DNA from: Bacteroidales bacterium UBA3816
Lineage (GTDB): Bacteria > Bacteroidota > Bacteroidia > Bacteroidales > P3
Direction of reading: 5' to 3'
Assembly: GCA_002368955.1 (NCBI GenBank)
Contig: DFDY01000138.1
Span: forward strand, 1 to 21,062
DNA length: 21,062 bases
Positions 1 through 9,503 of this stretch are shown here, in pieces. The position numbers were made by a program, and so were the translations under genes. The notes under the pieces were generated by a model, which saw only the letters and a list, made by a program, of their open reading frames with translations, had not been told where the DNA came from and ran no database searches. How positions within the stretch are numbered: position 1 is the first letter of the stretch; each line of letters begins with the position of its first letter.

Positions 1-335
1 GGGTGATTTATAGAAGTCCCCTAACAACTAAAAGGGTGGCGGTGTTGAGAATTGTGCATTCTACCCCCACCCGCAACATATCGCATGGCGTTGCTATGCG
101 CATTGCGCCCGCTTGTATTTCGGGGCGGGTTCGAGTCTGTTTCGATCCGGAAGCGAGTGGGATTTGGGTTGGTGGCAGCGGTGGGGCGGTGTGGCAGGGG
201 CTAAAAAAAATGTTCGGCACAAAATATTATGTTTTGTTTTGCGTTACTGAAATAAAACATTTGGCGTGTTGGGGAGGTCGCTGTCTGAGAGGGACCGCTC
301 CGCTTTGCGCCATAAAGGACTGACAAACGATTGAT
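1..335. other. Upstream stretch with no supportable gene
   Basis: This 335-base stretch precedes the first convincing gene. Two short open frames cross it, one on each strand, but their translations show no domain, no signal and a composition unlike the neighbouring proteins. From about 159 to 200 the + strand is G-rich, with four runs of three or more G. Near 228-236 a TATG-TTTTG string loosely resembles the Bacteroidota -7 element, but it lacks a well-placed -33 partner. The promoter of the downstream lipoprotein-ruvA-sprA block may lie here, though I cannot place it with confidence. The tail of a gene outside the window is also possible but was not recognised. Confidence 0.5.
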
Positions 336-1736
336 ATGTTGAAACGAACACTGCATGGTCTGCTTCTTGGGGCATTGGTTTTGCCAATGCTTTTTGTCGC
401 ATGTCAGAAAGAGCCTACCGGTGCCCCAGCCGAGTTGGCTCTGGACTTCTCGTGCGACACCATGGCGTTCGACACCGTGTTCACTCAGATGGGCACCACC
501 ACGCAGTACTTCCTAGTCTACAACCGTAGCGACAACGAGGTGACGGTAGAACAGGTCACACTGGAGCAGGGCTATGCCTCCCGCTTCCGTCTGAACGTGA
601 ACGGCGACACCAACATGGTGGCTCGAGACCTGGTCTTGCCACCCGGCGACAGCCTGTTTGTGTTTGTCCGTGCCAATATACGCCCCAACGAGGCCACCGA
701 GCCGTTCCTCATAGAGGATGCCGTGCTTTTCCGCTCCGGCGGACGGCAGCAGCGGTTGCCTCTGACGGCCTATGGGCGCAATGCGGTTTACCATGTCCCG
801 ACCGATACGCTCCACTATGCCGACGGGAGCTACCCTCTTGACATATACGGCAACCCTTATGCCTATAGTGTCATCGACTGCGACCATTGGCGTCACGACC
901 TGCCGCATGTCATTATCGGTTATGCCGTTGTGGACTCGCGCCGCACGCTGCACCTGCAGGCGGGCGACGAGCTTTACTTTTGCGACGACGCAGTGTTGTG
1001 GGTCTATGACAGTGCCACTTTGGACGTGCGGGGAAGTGCCGACAGTCCGGTGCTCTTCACCTCGGTGCGCCACGATGGCTGGTATGACTATCTCCCCGGC
1101 CAGTGGGGACAGATATGGATAAGCAAAGGCAGCTGGAACAGCCATATTGACCATGCCCTTGTGGAGAATGGTTTTGTGGGCATACAGGTGGACAGTTGTG
1201 CCAACAGCAATCCCACCCTGACTATCAGCAACACGCAGATACGCAACCAGAGCTTTGTAGGCCTGTATATGCAGACCGCCCGCGTAGAGGGCGACAACCT
1301 GCTGGTGACCAACTGCGGCCAGGCCACCGTGGTGATGCAGTATGGCGGTAGCTACGACTTCACGGGCTGCACCTTTGCCAACTATTGGAACTATGCCTCG
1401 CGCACCATACCCAGTGTCTTCATTACCAACACCCGCGACTATATGGATGCCCACTATGTGTGGCCTATGCGCGCCACCCTCACCGACTGCATCATCTACG
1501 GCACTCGCGAGGCGGGCGAACTCTATTTGGAACTGGACAGCACCGCTACGGTGAGTGCAAGACTCGACCACTGTCTGGTGCGTGGCGGCGAGTGGGACGA
1601 AGACCCCAAGTTTGTCGACCCCTCTAGCGGAGACTATCATCTGGCCGAGGACTCGCCAGCCCTGGGCATTGGCTACCAGTACCCCGATGAGGGCGACGGC
1701 ATGGAGCGTAAGGGAGGCGGAAGGAATAAGAACTAA
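336..1736 (+). CDS. Lipoprotein with right-handed beta-helix region
   Basis: This is a predicted lipoprotein of 466 residues. The N-terminus has K3 and R4, a hydrophobic stretch at about 8-22 and a lipobox-like FVAC with the lipidated Cys at 23. Residues QKE follow the Cys; this partly resembles the acidic export signals that send lipoproteins to the surface in some Bacteroidota, so surface exposure is possible but unproven. Residues about 30-150 look like a beta-sandwich. Residues about 200-360 carry short repeating beta-strand turns (HIDHALVENG, LTISNTQIRNQS, NLLVTNCGQA, YDFTGCTFAN) typical of a right-handed parallel beta-helix. The C-terminus has the DPxFVDPxxGDYHL...SPA motif (from residue 423) that often ends such helices. 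No catalytic residues are evident, so binding or adhesion is as likely as polysaccharide cleavage. It lies 19 nt upstream of ruvA and is probably co-transcribed with it. Confidence 0.85.
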   Translation: MLKRTLHGLLLGALVLPMLFVACQKEPTGAPAELALDFSCDTMAFDTVFTQMGTTTQYFLVYNRSDNEVTVEQVTLEQGYASRFRLNVNGDTNMVARDLVLPPGDSLFVFVRANIRPNEATEPFLIEDAVLFRSGGRQQRLPLTAYGRNAVYHVPTDTLHYADGSYPLDIYGNPYAYSVIDCDHWRHDLPHVIIGYAVVDSRRTLHLQAGDELYFCDDAVLWVYDSATLDVRGSADSPVLFTSVRHDGWYDYLPGQWGQIWISKGSWNSHIDHALVENGFVGIQVDSCANSNPTLTISNTQIRNQSFVGLYMQTARVEGDNLLVTNCGQATVVMQYGGSYDFTGCTFANYWNYASRTIPSVFITNTRDYMDAHYVWPMRATLTDCIIYGTREAGELYLELDSTATVSARLDHCLVRGGEWDEDPKFVDPSSGDYHLAEDSPALGIGYQYPDEGDGMERKGGGRNKN

Positions 1737-1755
1737 AAAGGCAAAAATAAAGACT

Positions 1756-2325
1756 ATGTACGAATATATCTCAGGAAAACTCGCCTCGCTCACAGCCGCT
1801 ACTGCCGTGGTGGACTGCGGCGGAGTGGGTTATCTGCTGGAAATAACCCTCAATACCTACAGTGCCATTCAGGACAAGCCCGAGGTGAAGTTGTGGGTGC
1901 ACGAGGTCATCCGCGAGGATGCCCACATCCTTTGTGGCTTCTATACCCAGAAAGAGCGTGAGATGTTCCGTATGCTGTTGGGAGTCAACGGGGTGGGTGC
2001 GGCCACTGCCCGCATGATGCTCTCGTCTCTCTCGGTGGAGGAACTCACCAACGCCATTGCCGCCCAAGATGTGAAATTGGTGCAACGGGTGAAAGGCATC
2101 GGGGCCAAGACGGCCCAGCGCATAGTGCTGGAACTGCAGGACAAGGTGGGTGGAGTTGCTTCTGCCGTTGCCGCCTCTCCCGTCCTCAGCCAACACAAAG
2201 ATGAGGCCCTCAGTGCACTGGTGATGCTGGGGTTCCCCAAGAGTGCGGCCGACAAGGTGCTGCAAGGGCTGGATAACAGTCTCTCGGTGGAGGGGCTGAT
2301 AAAGGAGGCCCTCAAACGGTTGTGA
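1756..2325 (+). CDS. ruvA: Holliday junction DNA helicase subunit RuvA
   Basis: RuvA binds Holliday junctions as a tetramer and loads the RuvB motor for branch migration; RuvC then resolves the junction. The protein is 189 residues, close to the usual 190-205. It opens with the family's N-terminal OB-fold (MYEYISGKLASLT, then VVDCGGVGYLLEI and the LWVHEVIREDAHILCGF strand). The two helix-hairpin-helix motifs follow: FRMLLGVNGVGAATARMML and VQRVKGIGAKTAQRIVLEL. The small C-terminal RuvB-binding domain starts near residue 145 (EALSALVMLGFPKSAADKVL). The frame is open upstream to position 1555, but homology begins exactly at the ATG at 1756, and the extra 67 codons overlap the lipoprotein gene, so the short start is chosen. 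Neither ruvB nor ruvC is in the window. Confidence 0.97.
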   Translation: MYEYISGKLASLTAATAVVDCGGVGYLLEITLNTYSAIQDKPEVKLWVHEVIREDAHILCGFYTQKEREMFRMLLGVNGVGAATARMMLSSLSVEELTNAIAAQDVKLVQRVKGIGAKTAQRIVLELQDKVGGVASAVAASPVLSQHKDEALSALVMLGFPKSAADKVLQGLDNSLSVEGLIKEALKRL

Positions 2326-2396
2326 CCTGCAGGTGGTTGATAACAAGTAGTTGAACGATAAAGAGAAGAATTATAAATCGAACGGTTCATAATAGG

Positions 2397-5300
2397 TTGG
2401 GCAGGCTGCCACACTTGGTGGCAGTGCTTTTGCTGCATATAATGGTGTTGGTGGCCACGCCAGCACAGGCACAGGAGCCGACGGGCGGCATCACCACCAT
2501 GGTGGAGTATGACCCTCAGAGCGACAGCTATGTGCGCATTACCAGGCTGGACGATATGGTCATTAACCGCGAGTACCTCACCTTTGAAGAATATCAGGAC
2601 TACCAGATGAATCAGGTGATGCAGAAATACTGGCACGACCGTTCGGCTACGGGCGACACGGCGACCGACGACGGCTGGCTCAGCCGCATTCCGGGCTTTA
2701 GCGAGATAAGCCGCAAGGTGGACGGTCTGTTGGCCATTCCCGACATTAGCATCACCCCGACTGGCAGCGCGGACCTTTCGTTCTATCTGGCCAACAACCA
2801 TCGTGAGGACCCGCAGCTGGATGCCAACAAGCGCAATAATCCCCGCTTTGGTTTCGACGAGAATATACAGGTCAGCCTCAATGCCAAGATTGGTGACCTT
2901 TTTGATTTTGACATCAACTGGAACACCCAGGCCACCTTCGACTTTGAAAACAAAATCAAGCTCAAATACGAAGGCAAGGAAGACGACATAATCCAACTTT
3001 TTGAGGCGGCTAATATCTCTTTTCCCCTCAACACCACCCTCATCAAGGGCAGTCAGGAGTTGTGGGGATTCCACACCAAACTGAAGTTTGGCAAACTCAC
3101 GGTTGACGCTGTGCTTTCACAAAAAGAGACCAGCACTGAGAATATGCAGATTCAGGGCGGAGCCTCGGTTCAGGAGTTCCAAATCAGGGCCGACGAGTAT
3201 GAGGAGAACCGCCATTATTTCATCTCGCAATACTTCTATGAGCACTACAATGAGGCCATGGCCACCCTGCCTACCCCCAACACCAATATCAAGATTATCC
3301 GCATGGAGGTGTGGCGGACCAATGTGGGTGCCGCGGTGACCAACAACCGCAACATCTTGGCCTTGACCGACCTGGGCGAGAACAACCCCAGCAATGCACA
3401 TCTGATGGGCGGCTACTCGGAGAAGCCCAACAACAGCAGCAACAACTTGCTGCAATACATGAATCCGGCCCGCATACGCAGCATAAACAATGTCACCTCC
3501 TATATGCAGGGGTTGGGGCTCACCCCCGGCACCGACTACGAGAAGATAGAGAGTGCCCGACTGCTGAACAGCAGCGAATATACATATAATGAGGAACTGG
3601 GATTCATCACGCTGAATCAGGCCCTCAGCTCCGACCAGGTGCTGGCAGTGGCTTTCCAGTATCAGGTGATTGGCGACGAGACGGTCTATCAGGTGGGCGA
3701 ACTCACAACCGACGGTATCAACGACCCCAACACCCTGATTGTAAAACTGATTAAGGGTACGGGCGTGGATGTGAGAAGTCCGCTGTGGAAACTGATGATG
3801 AAGAATGTCTACTTCTTGAAGAGCACACAGTTGGGGCGTGATAATTTCCGCCTGAATATACTCTATGAGAGTAAGGAAGGCGGTGTGGGAATAGGTTATT
3901 TCACCGACGGCCCCAAAGAGGGCATTCCCCTGATTGAGCTCTTCGGATTGGACCGCATGGACGCTTCGCAGAACTATTATTATGCCGACGGAGTCTTCGA
4001 CTGGTTTGACAGCGCAGCCTTCAAAGGCGGTACCATTCAGGCCAGCACGGGCCGCATTTTCTTCCCCTTTGTGGAGCCTTTCGGCAAAGACTTGCGCCAG
4101 ATCTTGGGCAACGACGAGTATGCCAAGCAGTTTTGTTTTGACTCCCTCTACACCATGACCCGGGCCTTGGCTCAGCAGTATGCCGACAAGAATAAGTTCT
4201 ATCTGGAGGGCTACTACTCCAGCACTGTCAGTGGCGAAATATCGTTGGGCTACAGTGTATCGCAGGGTTCGGTGACCGTCACGGCGGGAGGCGTGCCCCT
4301 GATAGAGAATGTAGACTATACGGTTGACTACTCTATGGGCACGGTGCGCATCATCAATGAGAGCATCCTCTCCAGCGGCACCCCCATCAGCGTGAGCTGC
4401 GAAGACAATTCTTTCAGCATGACCACCAAGACTATGGTGGGCACCCATCTCAATTACGAGATACAGCCCGACTTCAACGTGGGAGCCACTTTCATGAATC
4501 TTGCCGAGAAGCCCCTGACACAGAAAAACAACTTTGGCGAGGAGCCTACCAGCAATAGTATATGGGGATTTGACATCAGTTACCGTCACGATGCCCCATT
4601 CATTACAAAATTTGTTGACCTGCTCCCAGGTATCGACACCAAGGCCCCGTCCACCCTTACCTTCAAGGGCGAATTTGCCCAACTCATCCCCGGCCTTTCC
4701 TCCACGGGCAGTTCCGAAGGCACGGTGACCTATATTGACGACTTTGAGGGGGCGGAGAGCAGCATCGACCTCAAGGGCATCACCTACTGGCACTTGGCCA
4801 GTACGCCACAGGATTACCAAATCTCGCTGCCACAGTTTCCTGAGACCCGTCTGGGTACGGGCAGGGCTTACGGTTTCAACCGGGCCAAACTGTCTTGGTA
4901 TCGCATCGACCAGAGCTTTTATGACAACAGCAGCCCAAGCAACATCACCGCTGATGACCGCTCGCTCCCTTATGCGCGCCGAATTCTTGAGACGGAGGTG
5001 TTTCCCAACAAGGAGTTGGTGAAGGGCAGCTACAACTATATCTTCGAGCTGAACCTTTCGTACTACCCCGAGGAACGAGGCCCCTACAACTTTGACCTTG
5101 CGCCCAGTGCTTTCAGTGCCGGCCTCACCTCGGAAGGCAAATTGGCCGACCCCAAGAGTCGTTGGGGCGGTATTATGCGAGAGTTGGACTATACCGATTT
5201 TGAGACCCACAACATAGAGACGCTTGAGTTCTGGCTCATGGATCCTTTTATAGAGAATCCGGAACACACGGGCGGCAAACTCTATATCAACCTTGGCGAC

Positions 5301-8300
5301 ATCAGCGAGGACATACTTCGTGACGGGCGTAAGAGTTTTGAGAACGGCCTTCCGACCAATCCCAACAACATCACCGGGGTCGACACCACCATTTGGGGAC
5401 GAGTGCCCAACACCCAACCCATTGTCAACGCTTTCGACAACGACGAGTCGTCACGCAAGTATCAGGACATCGGTTACGATGGATTGAGCAGCACTTTTGG
5501 CAGTACCGACGAGCAGACCTTCTTTGCCGACTACGTCGACAGTGTTGCCCTCCTGTTCGGCACCAGTTCTCAGGCCTATCAGATGGCATTGAACGACCCT
5601 TCGGGTGACGATTTCCACTATTATCGCGGTTCCGACTATGACCAGCAGAACCTCAAGATTGTCGAGCGCTACATGTATTACAATAACCCCGAGGGCAACT
5701 CACATGTCGATGCCGACAACCCCGAGGGCTATCCTACGGCTGCTTCGGCCTATCCCAATGTGGAGGATATCAACAAGGACAACACCCTCAGCGAGGGTGA
5801 GAATTATTACCAGTACATGATAGAGTTGGACCCCGCCAAGATGGTGATAGGCGAGAACCATATTGTTGACATCCAGGAGGCTCTGAATGTGCCGCTTCCG
5901 AATGGCACTACCACATCATGCAAGTGGTATCAGTTCCGCATTCCTGTACGCGAGTACGACCAGGTGATAGGCAAACTCAATGGATTTCAGTCTATCCGCT
6001 TTATGCGAATGTTCCTCAAGGACTTCGAGGAGCCTATCCATCTTCGTTTTGCCACCCTTGAGTTGGTATATGCCACTTGGCGCAAATACACTGAGGACCT
6101 CCTTCAGCCGGGCGACTATTCCACCGGCACCGGTGCCAACACCTCGTTCAGCATCAGCACCGTCAGTATTGAGGAAAACGGTAGCCGCTACCCGGTCCCC
6201 TATGTCCTGCCTCCCGGCATTGAACGCGAGCAATGGTACAGCACCTCCAGCACCTCCACACAGCTCAACGAGCAGGCCCTCTCGCTGGACATTACGGATT
6301 TGGCCTCGGGCGATGCCCGCGCAGTTTATCGCAGCACATCCTACGACCTCCGCAACTACGGCAAGGTGAAGATGTTTGTCCATGCCGAGAAGAAATCGGA
6401 GTCGGACCCCATAGATGATGGCGACCTGATGCTCTTTGTCCGACTGGGCAGTGACTATACCAACAATTACTACGAATACGAAGTTCCCCTGCAGTTTACA
6501 CCCTGGGGGGTGGGGAAAGATGACCGCTATGCCATCTGGCCTGCCGAGAACAATGTGGAGATAGACCTCACCAAATTGGTGGACATCAAGACCAACCGCA
6601 ACCGTCTGATACGCAGCGGCGACCTCAACTACAACAGTCAGCTGATATACAGCGAATATGTGGATGGGCGCAAATACACAGTGCTGGGTACTCCCAATCT
6701 GGGCAAAGTGAAGGTTATCATGGTCGGTGTTCGCAATCCCAAAAAGGAGACCCTTGACGACGGAAACAATATGTTGCCCAAGTCGTGTATTGTGTGGGTC
6801 AACGAGTTGCGATTGGCCGATTTCAACAACCGGGGTGGTGTGGCCGCCATGGCATTGGCCCGTACCAATCTGGCAGACCTAGGCAACCTCTCGCTTTATG
6901 GTTCATATACTTCGGCCGGTTTCGGTAATCTGGAAGACAATCCCACCAAGCTTGAGTTGGTCAACACCCTTCAGATGCAGTCAACCCTTGACATGGAGCT
7001 GGGCAAGTTTTTCCCCGAGCAGTGGGGCATCCGTATGCCTTTCTATCTCGATTGGAACAAACAGATAGGGTCGCCTGAATACAACCCTCTGGACCCGGAT
7101 GTGCGCCTGAGGACTGACCTCCAAACCTATCAGACCGATGCCGAGCGCGACAGTGTGCGCCAAATGACACAGAAACGCAAGACCACCACCAACCTCACCC
7201 TTACCAATATGCGCAAGGAGCGAACCGGCAAGAGCGCTTTGAAACCCCATTTCTTCGACATTGAGAATTTCACTTTCTCTTATGCCTACTCTCGTGAGCG
7301 GTCGTCAGACGATGAAATCGAATACTACAACAAAGACCTCCACCGAGGAGGCTTCACCTATGCCTACTCTCCACAGGACCCTGGGTTGTTCGCTCCCTTT
7401 GCCAAGTCCAGTTCTAAGTTTATCAATAGCAGGAACGGCAAGTTCATCAAAGATTTCAACCTGTATTATAAACCCAAGTCCCTCTCGTTCAGCACTGAGA
7501 TTTTCCGCAACTACGAGGAGACCCTCCTCCGCAATAAGGGCGCGGCGTTGGTAATCATCAAGCCCACCTATTTCAAGCAGTTCACCTGGCGTCGTGACTA
7601 CGGCTTGCAGTATGACCTCAGCCGCAGCATCCATCTCCAGTACAATGCCTCGGCCAATGCCCGCATAGACGAGCCTGTCGGCCGTGTCGATAGCCGAGAG
7701 AACCGCGACAGCATTTGGAGCGCCCTCTCCAAAGGTGGTACGATGCAGAATTACCAGCAGACGGTTAGTCTCACGTGGGATGTTCCCATTGCCAAACTGC
7801 CATATCTCGATTTCTTGCGGGTGCCCATCACATACCGTTCGACCTATAACTTTTTCGGCACCACTCAGGCATTGGCCTCACAGGGCTCCACCCTTAACAC
7901 TACGGGTCAGTTGCAGGCTTCGGTCTCTGGACAGATGCAGACGCTCTATAATCGGTTCACCTTTATCAAGAACGCCTATAAGCAGAAACCTCAGGTACAG
8001 CCCAAGGACCCCAAGCGTATGACCAAGAAAGAACGCGAAAAGATGGCGCAGGACTCCATAGCGCGAGCCAATAATCCCGACTCGGTGCGCCGAGCCCAAT
8101 TGGCCGAGACGCTTACCAATATAGCCAATTTCGGCATCCGTTTCGTCACCATGCTCAAGACCTTCGGCATACAGTACAGCAATTCTACAGGCTCTATTCT
8201 GCCTGGCTATATGGGCACAGCCAGCATCTTCGGTATGGACCCAACCAACGGATGGGCTCCATGGCCGTCATTTGTGTTGGGGTATAACGACGGCCTCGTG

Positions 8301-9503
8301 GAGCGGCTCAGGCAGGACGACCTGCTTTCAAGGGACCCACTGATGAACAGCTCCCATTCCAACACACTTAACCGAATGATTACTATGCAGGCATCGGTGG
8401 AGCCCATCCGTGATTTCAAGATTGACATAAACGCCACGCAGAGTTACCAATCGCGTGATGAGTATTACTACAAATACCTCTCCGACTGGGACCAGGTGCA
8501 AGGGCCGCTTTCCTACATCATGTCGGGTTCCTACTCCACCACCACATGGAGTTGGGCTACTTCTTTCAGTGACGACAGCACCCTCTTTGCCACCTTTCTT
8601 GATAACCGCCATGTGGTCTCGGACCGATTGGCCAACCTCAATCCCGACCCGCTCACTGACCAGCAGGTGATGGACACTATGAGTGGTCAGTACTATCGCT
8701 ACGGCTATGGTCCCAATCAGCAATCGGTGCTCCTCACAAGCTTCCTGGCCACTTATCTGGGCAAGGATGCCGGAAGTTATGGCTTCTCGCCTTTCCTGGC
8801 CATGCCACTGCCCAATTGGTCTATCAACTATAACGGCCTCAACAAAATTCAAGCCCTCAAGAAATGGTTTACCAACATTTCCATCTCACATAAATATACT
8901 TCCACCTATTCGATTGGTAGCTACTACACCGATGCTGCTATTTCCGGCTTGGATAATTATGACTATGGCCATGAGACCGTCTTCAACACCAACGGAGACT
9001 TCATTGCTCCGGTCAGCATGGAGGGGGTGCAGATTTCCGAGCAGTTCAATCCCCTCATCCGCTTTGCCATGAGCATGACCAACAGTGTCCAGCTCAATTT
9101 CTCCATCCAGAAAAACCGCACGCTCAGCCTCAGTTTCTCCAACAACCAACTGACCGAGACCACCCGCAACGGTGTCACCTTTGGCGGTGGCTATCGCTTC
9201 AAGGACGTGGCCGTCGATATCAAGGTGGCGGACGAGACCCACCACCTGAAGAGCGATATCGTCCTTCAACTGAACCTCACCTACAACAGCAACAAGACAA
9301 GCATTCGTAAAATCAACCAGAATGTCAGCCAGGTGTCGTCAGGCAGTGAAGTGTGGATGGCTGATATTTCGGCCGAATACGCACTTTCCTCATCACTTAC
9401 CCTTCGTGCTTTCTTCCAGACGAATATCAACACCCCCTATATCTCCAACTCTTATCCCAACTCCACCACCAAAGGTGGCATAACTGTTAGATTTAGTTTT
9501 TAA
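2397..9503 (+). CDS. sprA: Type IX secretion outer-membrane translocon SprA/Sov
   Basis: SprA (Sov in Porphyromonas) is the giant outer-membrane beta-barrel through which the type IX secretion system exports folded proteins; in Flavobacterium it is also needed for gliding. At 2368 residues the length fits the family (about 2400-2500). A signal peptide precedes a likely AXA cleavage after A25 (PAQA/QEP). Family landmarks include NPRFGFDENIQVSLNAKIGD from about 148, FDFENKIKLKYEGKEDD at 181-197, YIDDFEGAESS from 779, and ENFTFSYAYSRERS from about 1623. The protein ends in VRFSF, an aromatic outer-membrane protein terminus. The frame shows no break. A Lys/Arg/Glu-rich soluble segment lies near 1862-1905. 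The start is uncertain: no ATG precedes the signal peptide in frame after the stop at 2352-2354, and TTG at 2397 is the best candidate. The cargo and the other type IX genes are not in view. Confidence 0.97.
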   Translation: MGRLPHLVAVLLLHIMVLVATPAQAQEPTGGITTMVEYDPQSDSYVRITRLDDMVINREYLTFEEYQDYQMNQVMQKYWHDRSATGDTATDDGWLSRIPGFSEISRKVDGLLAIPDISITPTGSADLSFYLANNHREDPQLDANKRNNPRFGFDENIQVSLNAKIGDLFDFDINWNTQATFDFENKIKLKYEGKEDDIIQLFEAANISFPLNTTLIKGSQELWGFHTKLKFGKLTVDAVLSQKETSTENMQIQGGASVQEFQIRADEYEENRHYFISQYFYEHYNEAMATLPTPNTNIKIIRMEVWRTNVGAAVTNNRNILALTDLGENNPSNAHLMGGYSEKPNNSSNNLLQYMNPARIRSINNVTSYMQGLGLTPGTDYEKIESARLLNSSEYTYNEELGFITLNQALSSDQVLAVAFQYQVIGDETVYQVGELTTDGINDPNTLIVKLIKGTGVDVRSPLWKLMMKNVYFLKSTQLGRDNFRLNILYESKEGGVGIGYFTDGPKEGIPLIELFGLDRMDASQNYYYADGVFDWFDSAAFKGGTIQASTGRIFFPFVEPFGKDLRQILGNDEYAKQFCFDSLYTMTRALAQQYADKNKFYLEGYYSSTVSGEISLGYSVSQGSVTVTAGGVPLIENVDYTVDYSMGTVRIINESILSSGTPISVSCEDNSFSMTTKTMVGTHLNYEIQPDFNVGATFMNLAEKPLTQKNNFGEEPTSNSIWGFDISYRHDAPFITKFVDLLPGIDTKAPSTLTFKGEFAQLIPGLSSTGSSEGTVTYIDDFEGAESSIDLKGITYWHLASTPQDYQISLPQFPETRLGTGRAYGFNRAKLSWYRIDQSFYDNSSPSNITADDRSLPYARRILETEVFPNKELVKGSYNYIFELNLSYYPEERGPYNFDLAPSAFSAGLTSEGKLADPKSRWGGIMRELDYTDFETHNIETLEFWLMDPFIENPEHTGGKLYINLGDISEDILRDGRKSFENGLPTNPNNITGVDTTIWGRVPNTQPIVNAFDNDESSRKYQDIGYDGLSSTFGSTDEQTFFADYVDSVALLFGTSSQAYQMALNDPSGDDFHYYRGSDYDQQNLKIVERYMYYNNPEGNSHVDADNPEGYPTAASAYPNVEDINKDNTLSEGENYYQYMIELDPAKMVIGENHIVDIQEALNVPLPNGTTTSCKWYQFRIPVREYDQVIGKLNGFQSIRFMRMFLKDFEEPIHLRFATLELVYATWRKYTEDLLQPGDYSTGTGANTSFSISTVSIEENGSRYPVPYVLPPGIEREQWYSTSSTSTQLNEQALSLDITDLASGDARAVYRSTSYDLRNYGKVKMFVHAEKKSESDPIDDGDLMLFVRLGSDYTNNYYEYEVPLQFTPWGVGKDDRYAIWPAENNVEIDLTKLVDIKTNRNRLIRSGDLNYNSQLIYSEYVDGRKYTVLGTPNLGKVKVIMVGVRNPKKETLDDGNNMLPKSCIVWVNELRLADFNNRGGVAAMALARTNLADLGNLSLYGSYTSAGFGNLEDNPTKLELVNTLQMQSTLDMELGKFFPEQWGIRMPFYLDWNKQIGSPEYNPLDPDVRLRTDLQTYQTDAERDSVRQMTQKRKTTTNLTLTNMRKERTGKSALKPHFFDIENFTFSYAYSRERSSDDEIEYYNKDLHRGGFTYAYSPQDPGLFAPFAKSSSKFINSRNGKFIKDFNLYYKPKSLSFSTEIFRNYEETLLRNKGAALVIIKPTYFKQFTWRRDYGLQYDLSRSIHLQYNASANARIDEPVGRVDSRENRDSIWSALSKGGTMQNYQQTVSLTWDVPIAKLPYLDFLRVPITYRSTYNFFGTTQALASQGSTLNTTGQLQASVSGQMQTLYNRFTFIKNAYKQKPQVQPKDPKRMTKKEREKMAQDSIARANNPDSVRRAQLAETLTNIANFGIRFVTMLKTFGIQYSNSTGSILPGYMGTASIFGMDPTNGWAPWPSFVLGYNDGLVERLRQDDLLSRDPLMNSSHSNTLNRMITMQASVEPIRDFKIDINATQSYQSRDEYYYKYLSDWDQVQGPLSYIMSGSYSTTTWSWATSFSDDSTLFATFLDNRHVVSDRLANLNPDPLTDQQVMDTMSGQYYRYGYGPNQQSVLLTSFLATYLGKDAGSYGFSPFLAMPLPNWSINYNGLNKIQALKKWFTNISISHKYTSTYSIGSYYTDAAISGLDNYDYGHETVFNTNGDFIAPVSMEGVQISEQFNPLIRFAMSMTNSVQLNFSIQKNRTLSLSFSNNQLTETTRNGVTFGGGYRFKDVAVDIKVADETHHLKSDIVLQLNLTYNSNKTSIRKINQNVSQVSSGSEVWMADISAEYALSSSLTLRAFFQTNINTPYISNSYPNSTTKGGITVRFSF

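Noticed and set aside
120..150. tRNA T-arm-like string GGTTCGAGTC near 128-137
   Set aside because: The flanking bases do not pair into a 5-bp stem and no acceptor or anticodon arm can be drawn.
3..323. 106-codon plus-strand frame at the window start
   Set aside because: Its composition is unlike the neighbouring proteins, with no motif or signal and no supporting start context.
1555..1755. N-terminal extension of ruvA by 67 codons
   Set aside because: RuvA normally starts MYEYI, as at 1756, and the extension lies inside the lipoprotein gene.
513..1793. 426-codon minus-strand frame opposite the lipoprotein gene
   Set aside because: The plus-strand frame has a lipoprotein signal and beta-helix repeats; the minus frame shows a biased, domain-free composition.
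1941..3074. 377-codon minus-strand frame across ruvA and the start of sprA
   Set aside because: It spans two convincing genes in antisense and has no recognisable motif.
3117..5417. 766-codon open frame on the minus strand opposite sprA
   Set aside because: It is antisense to the well-conserved SprA frame, its translation has no domain, and such frames arise from the codon bias of a GC-rich gene.
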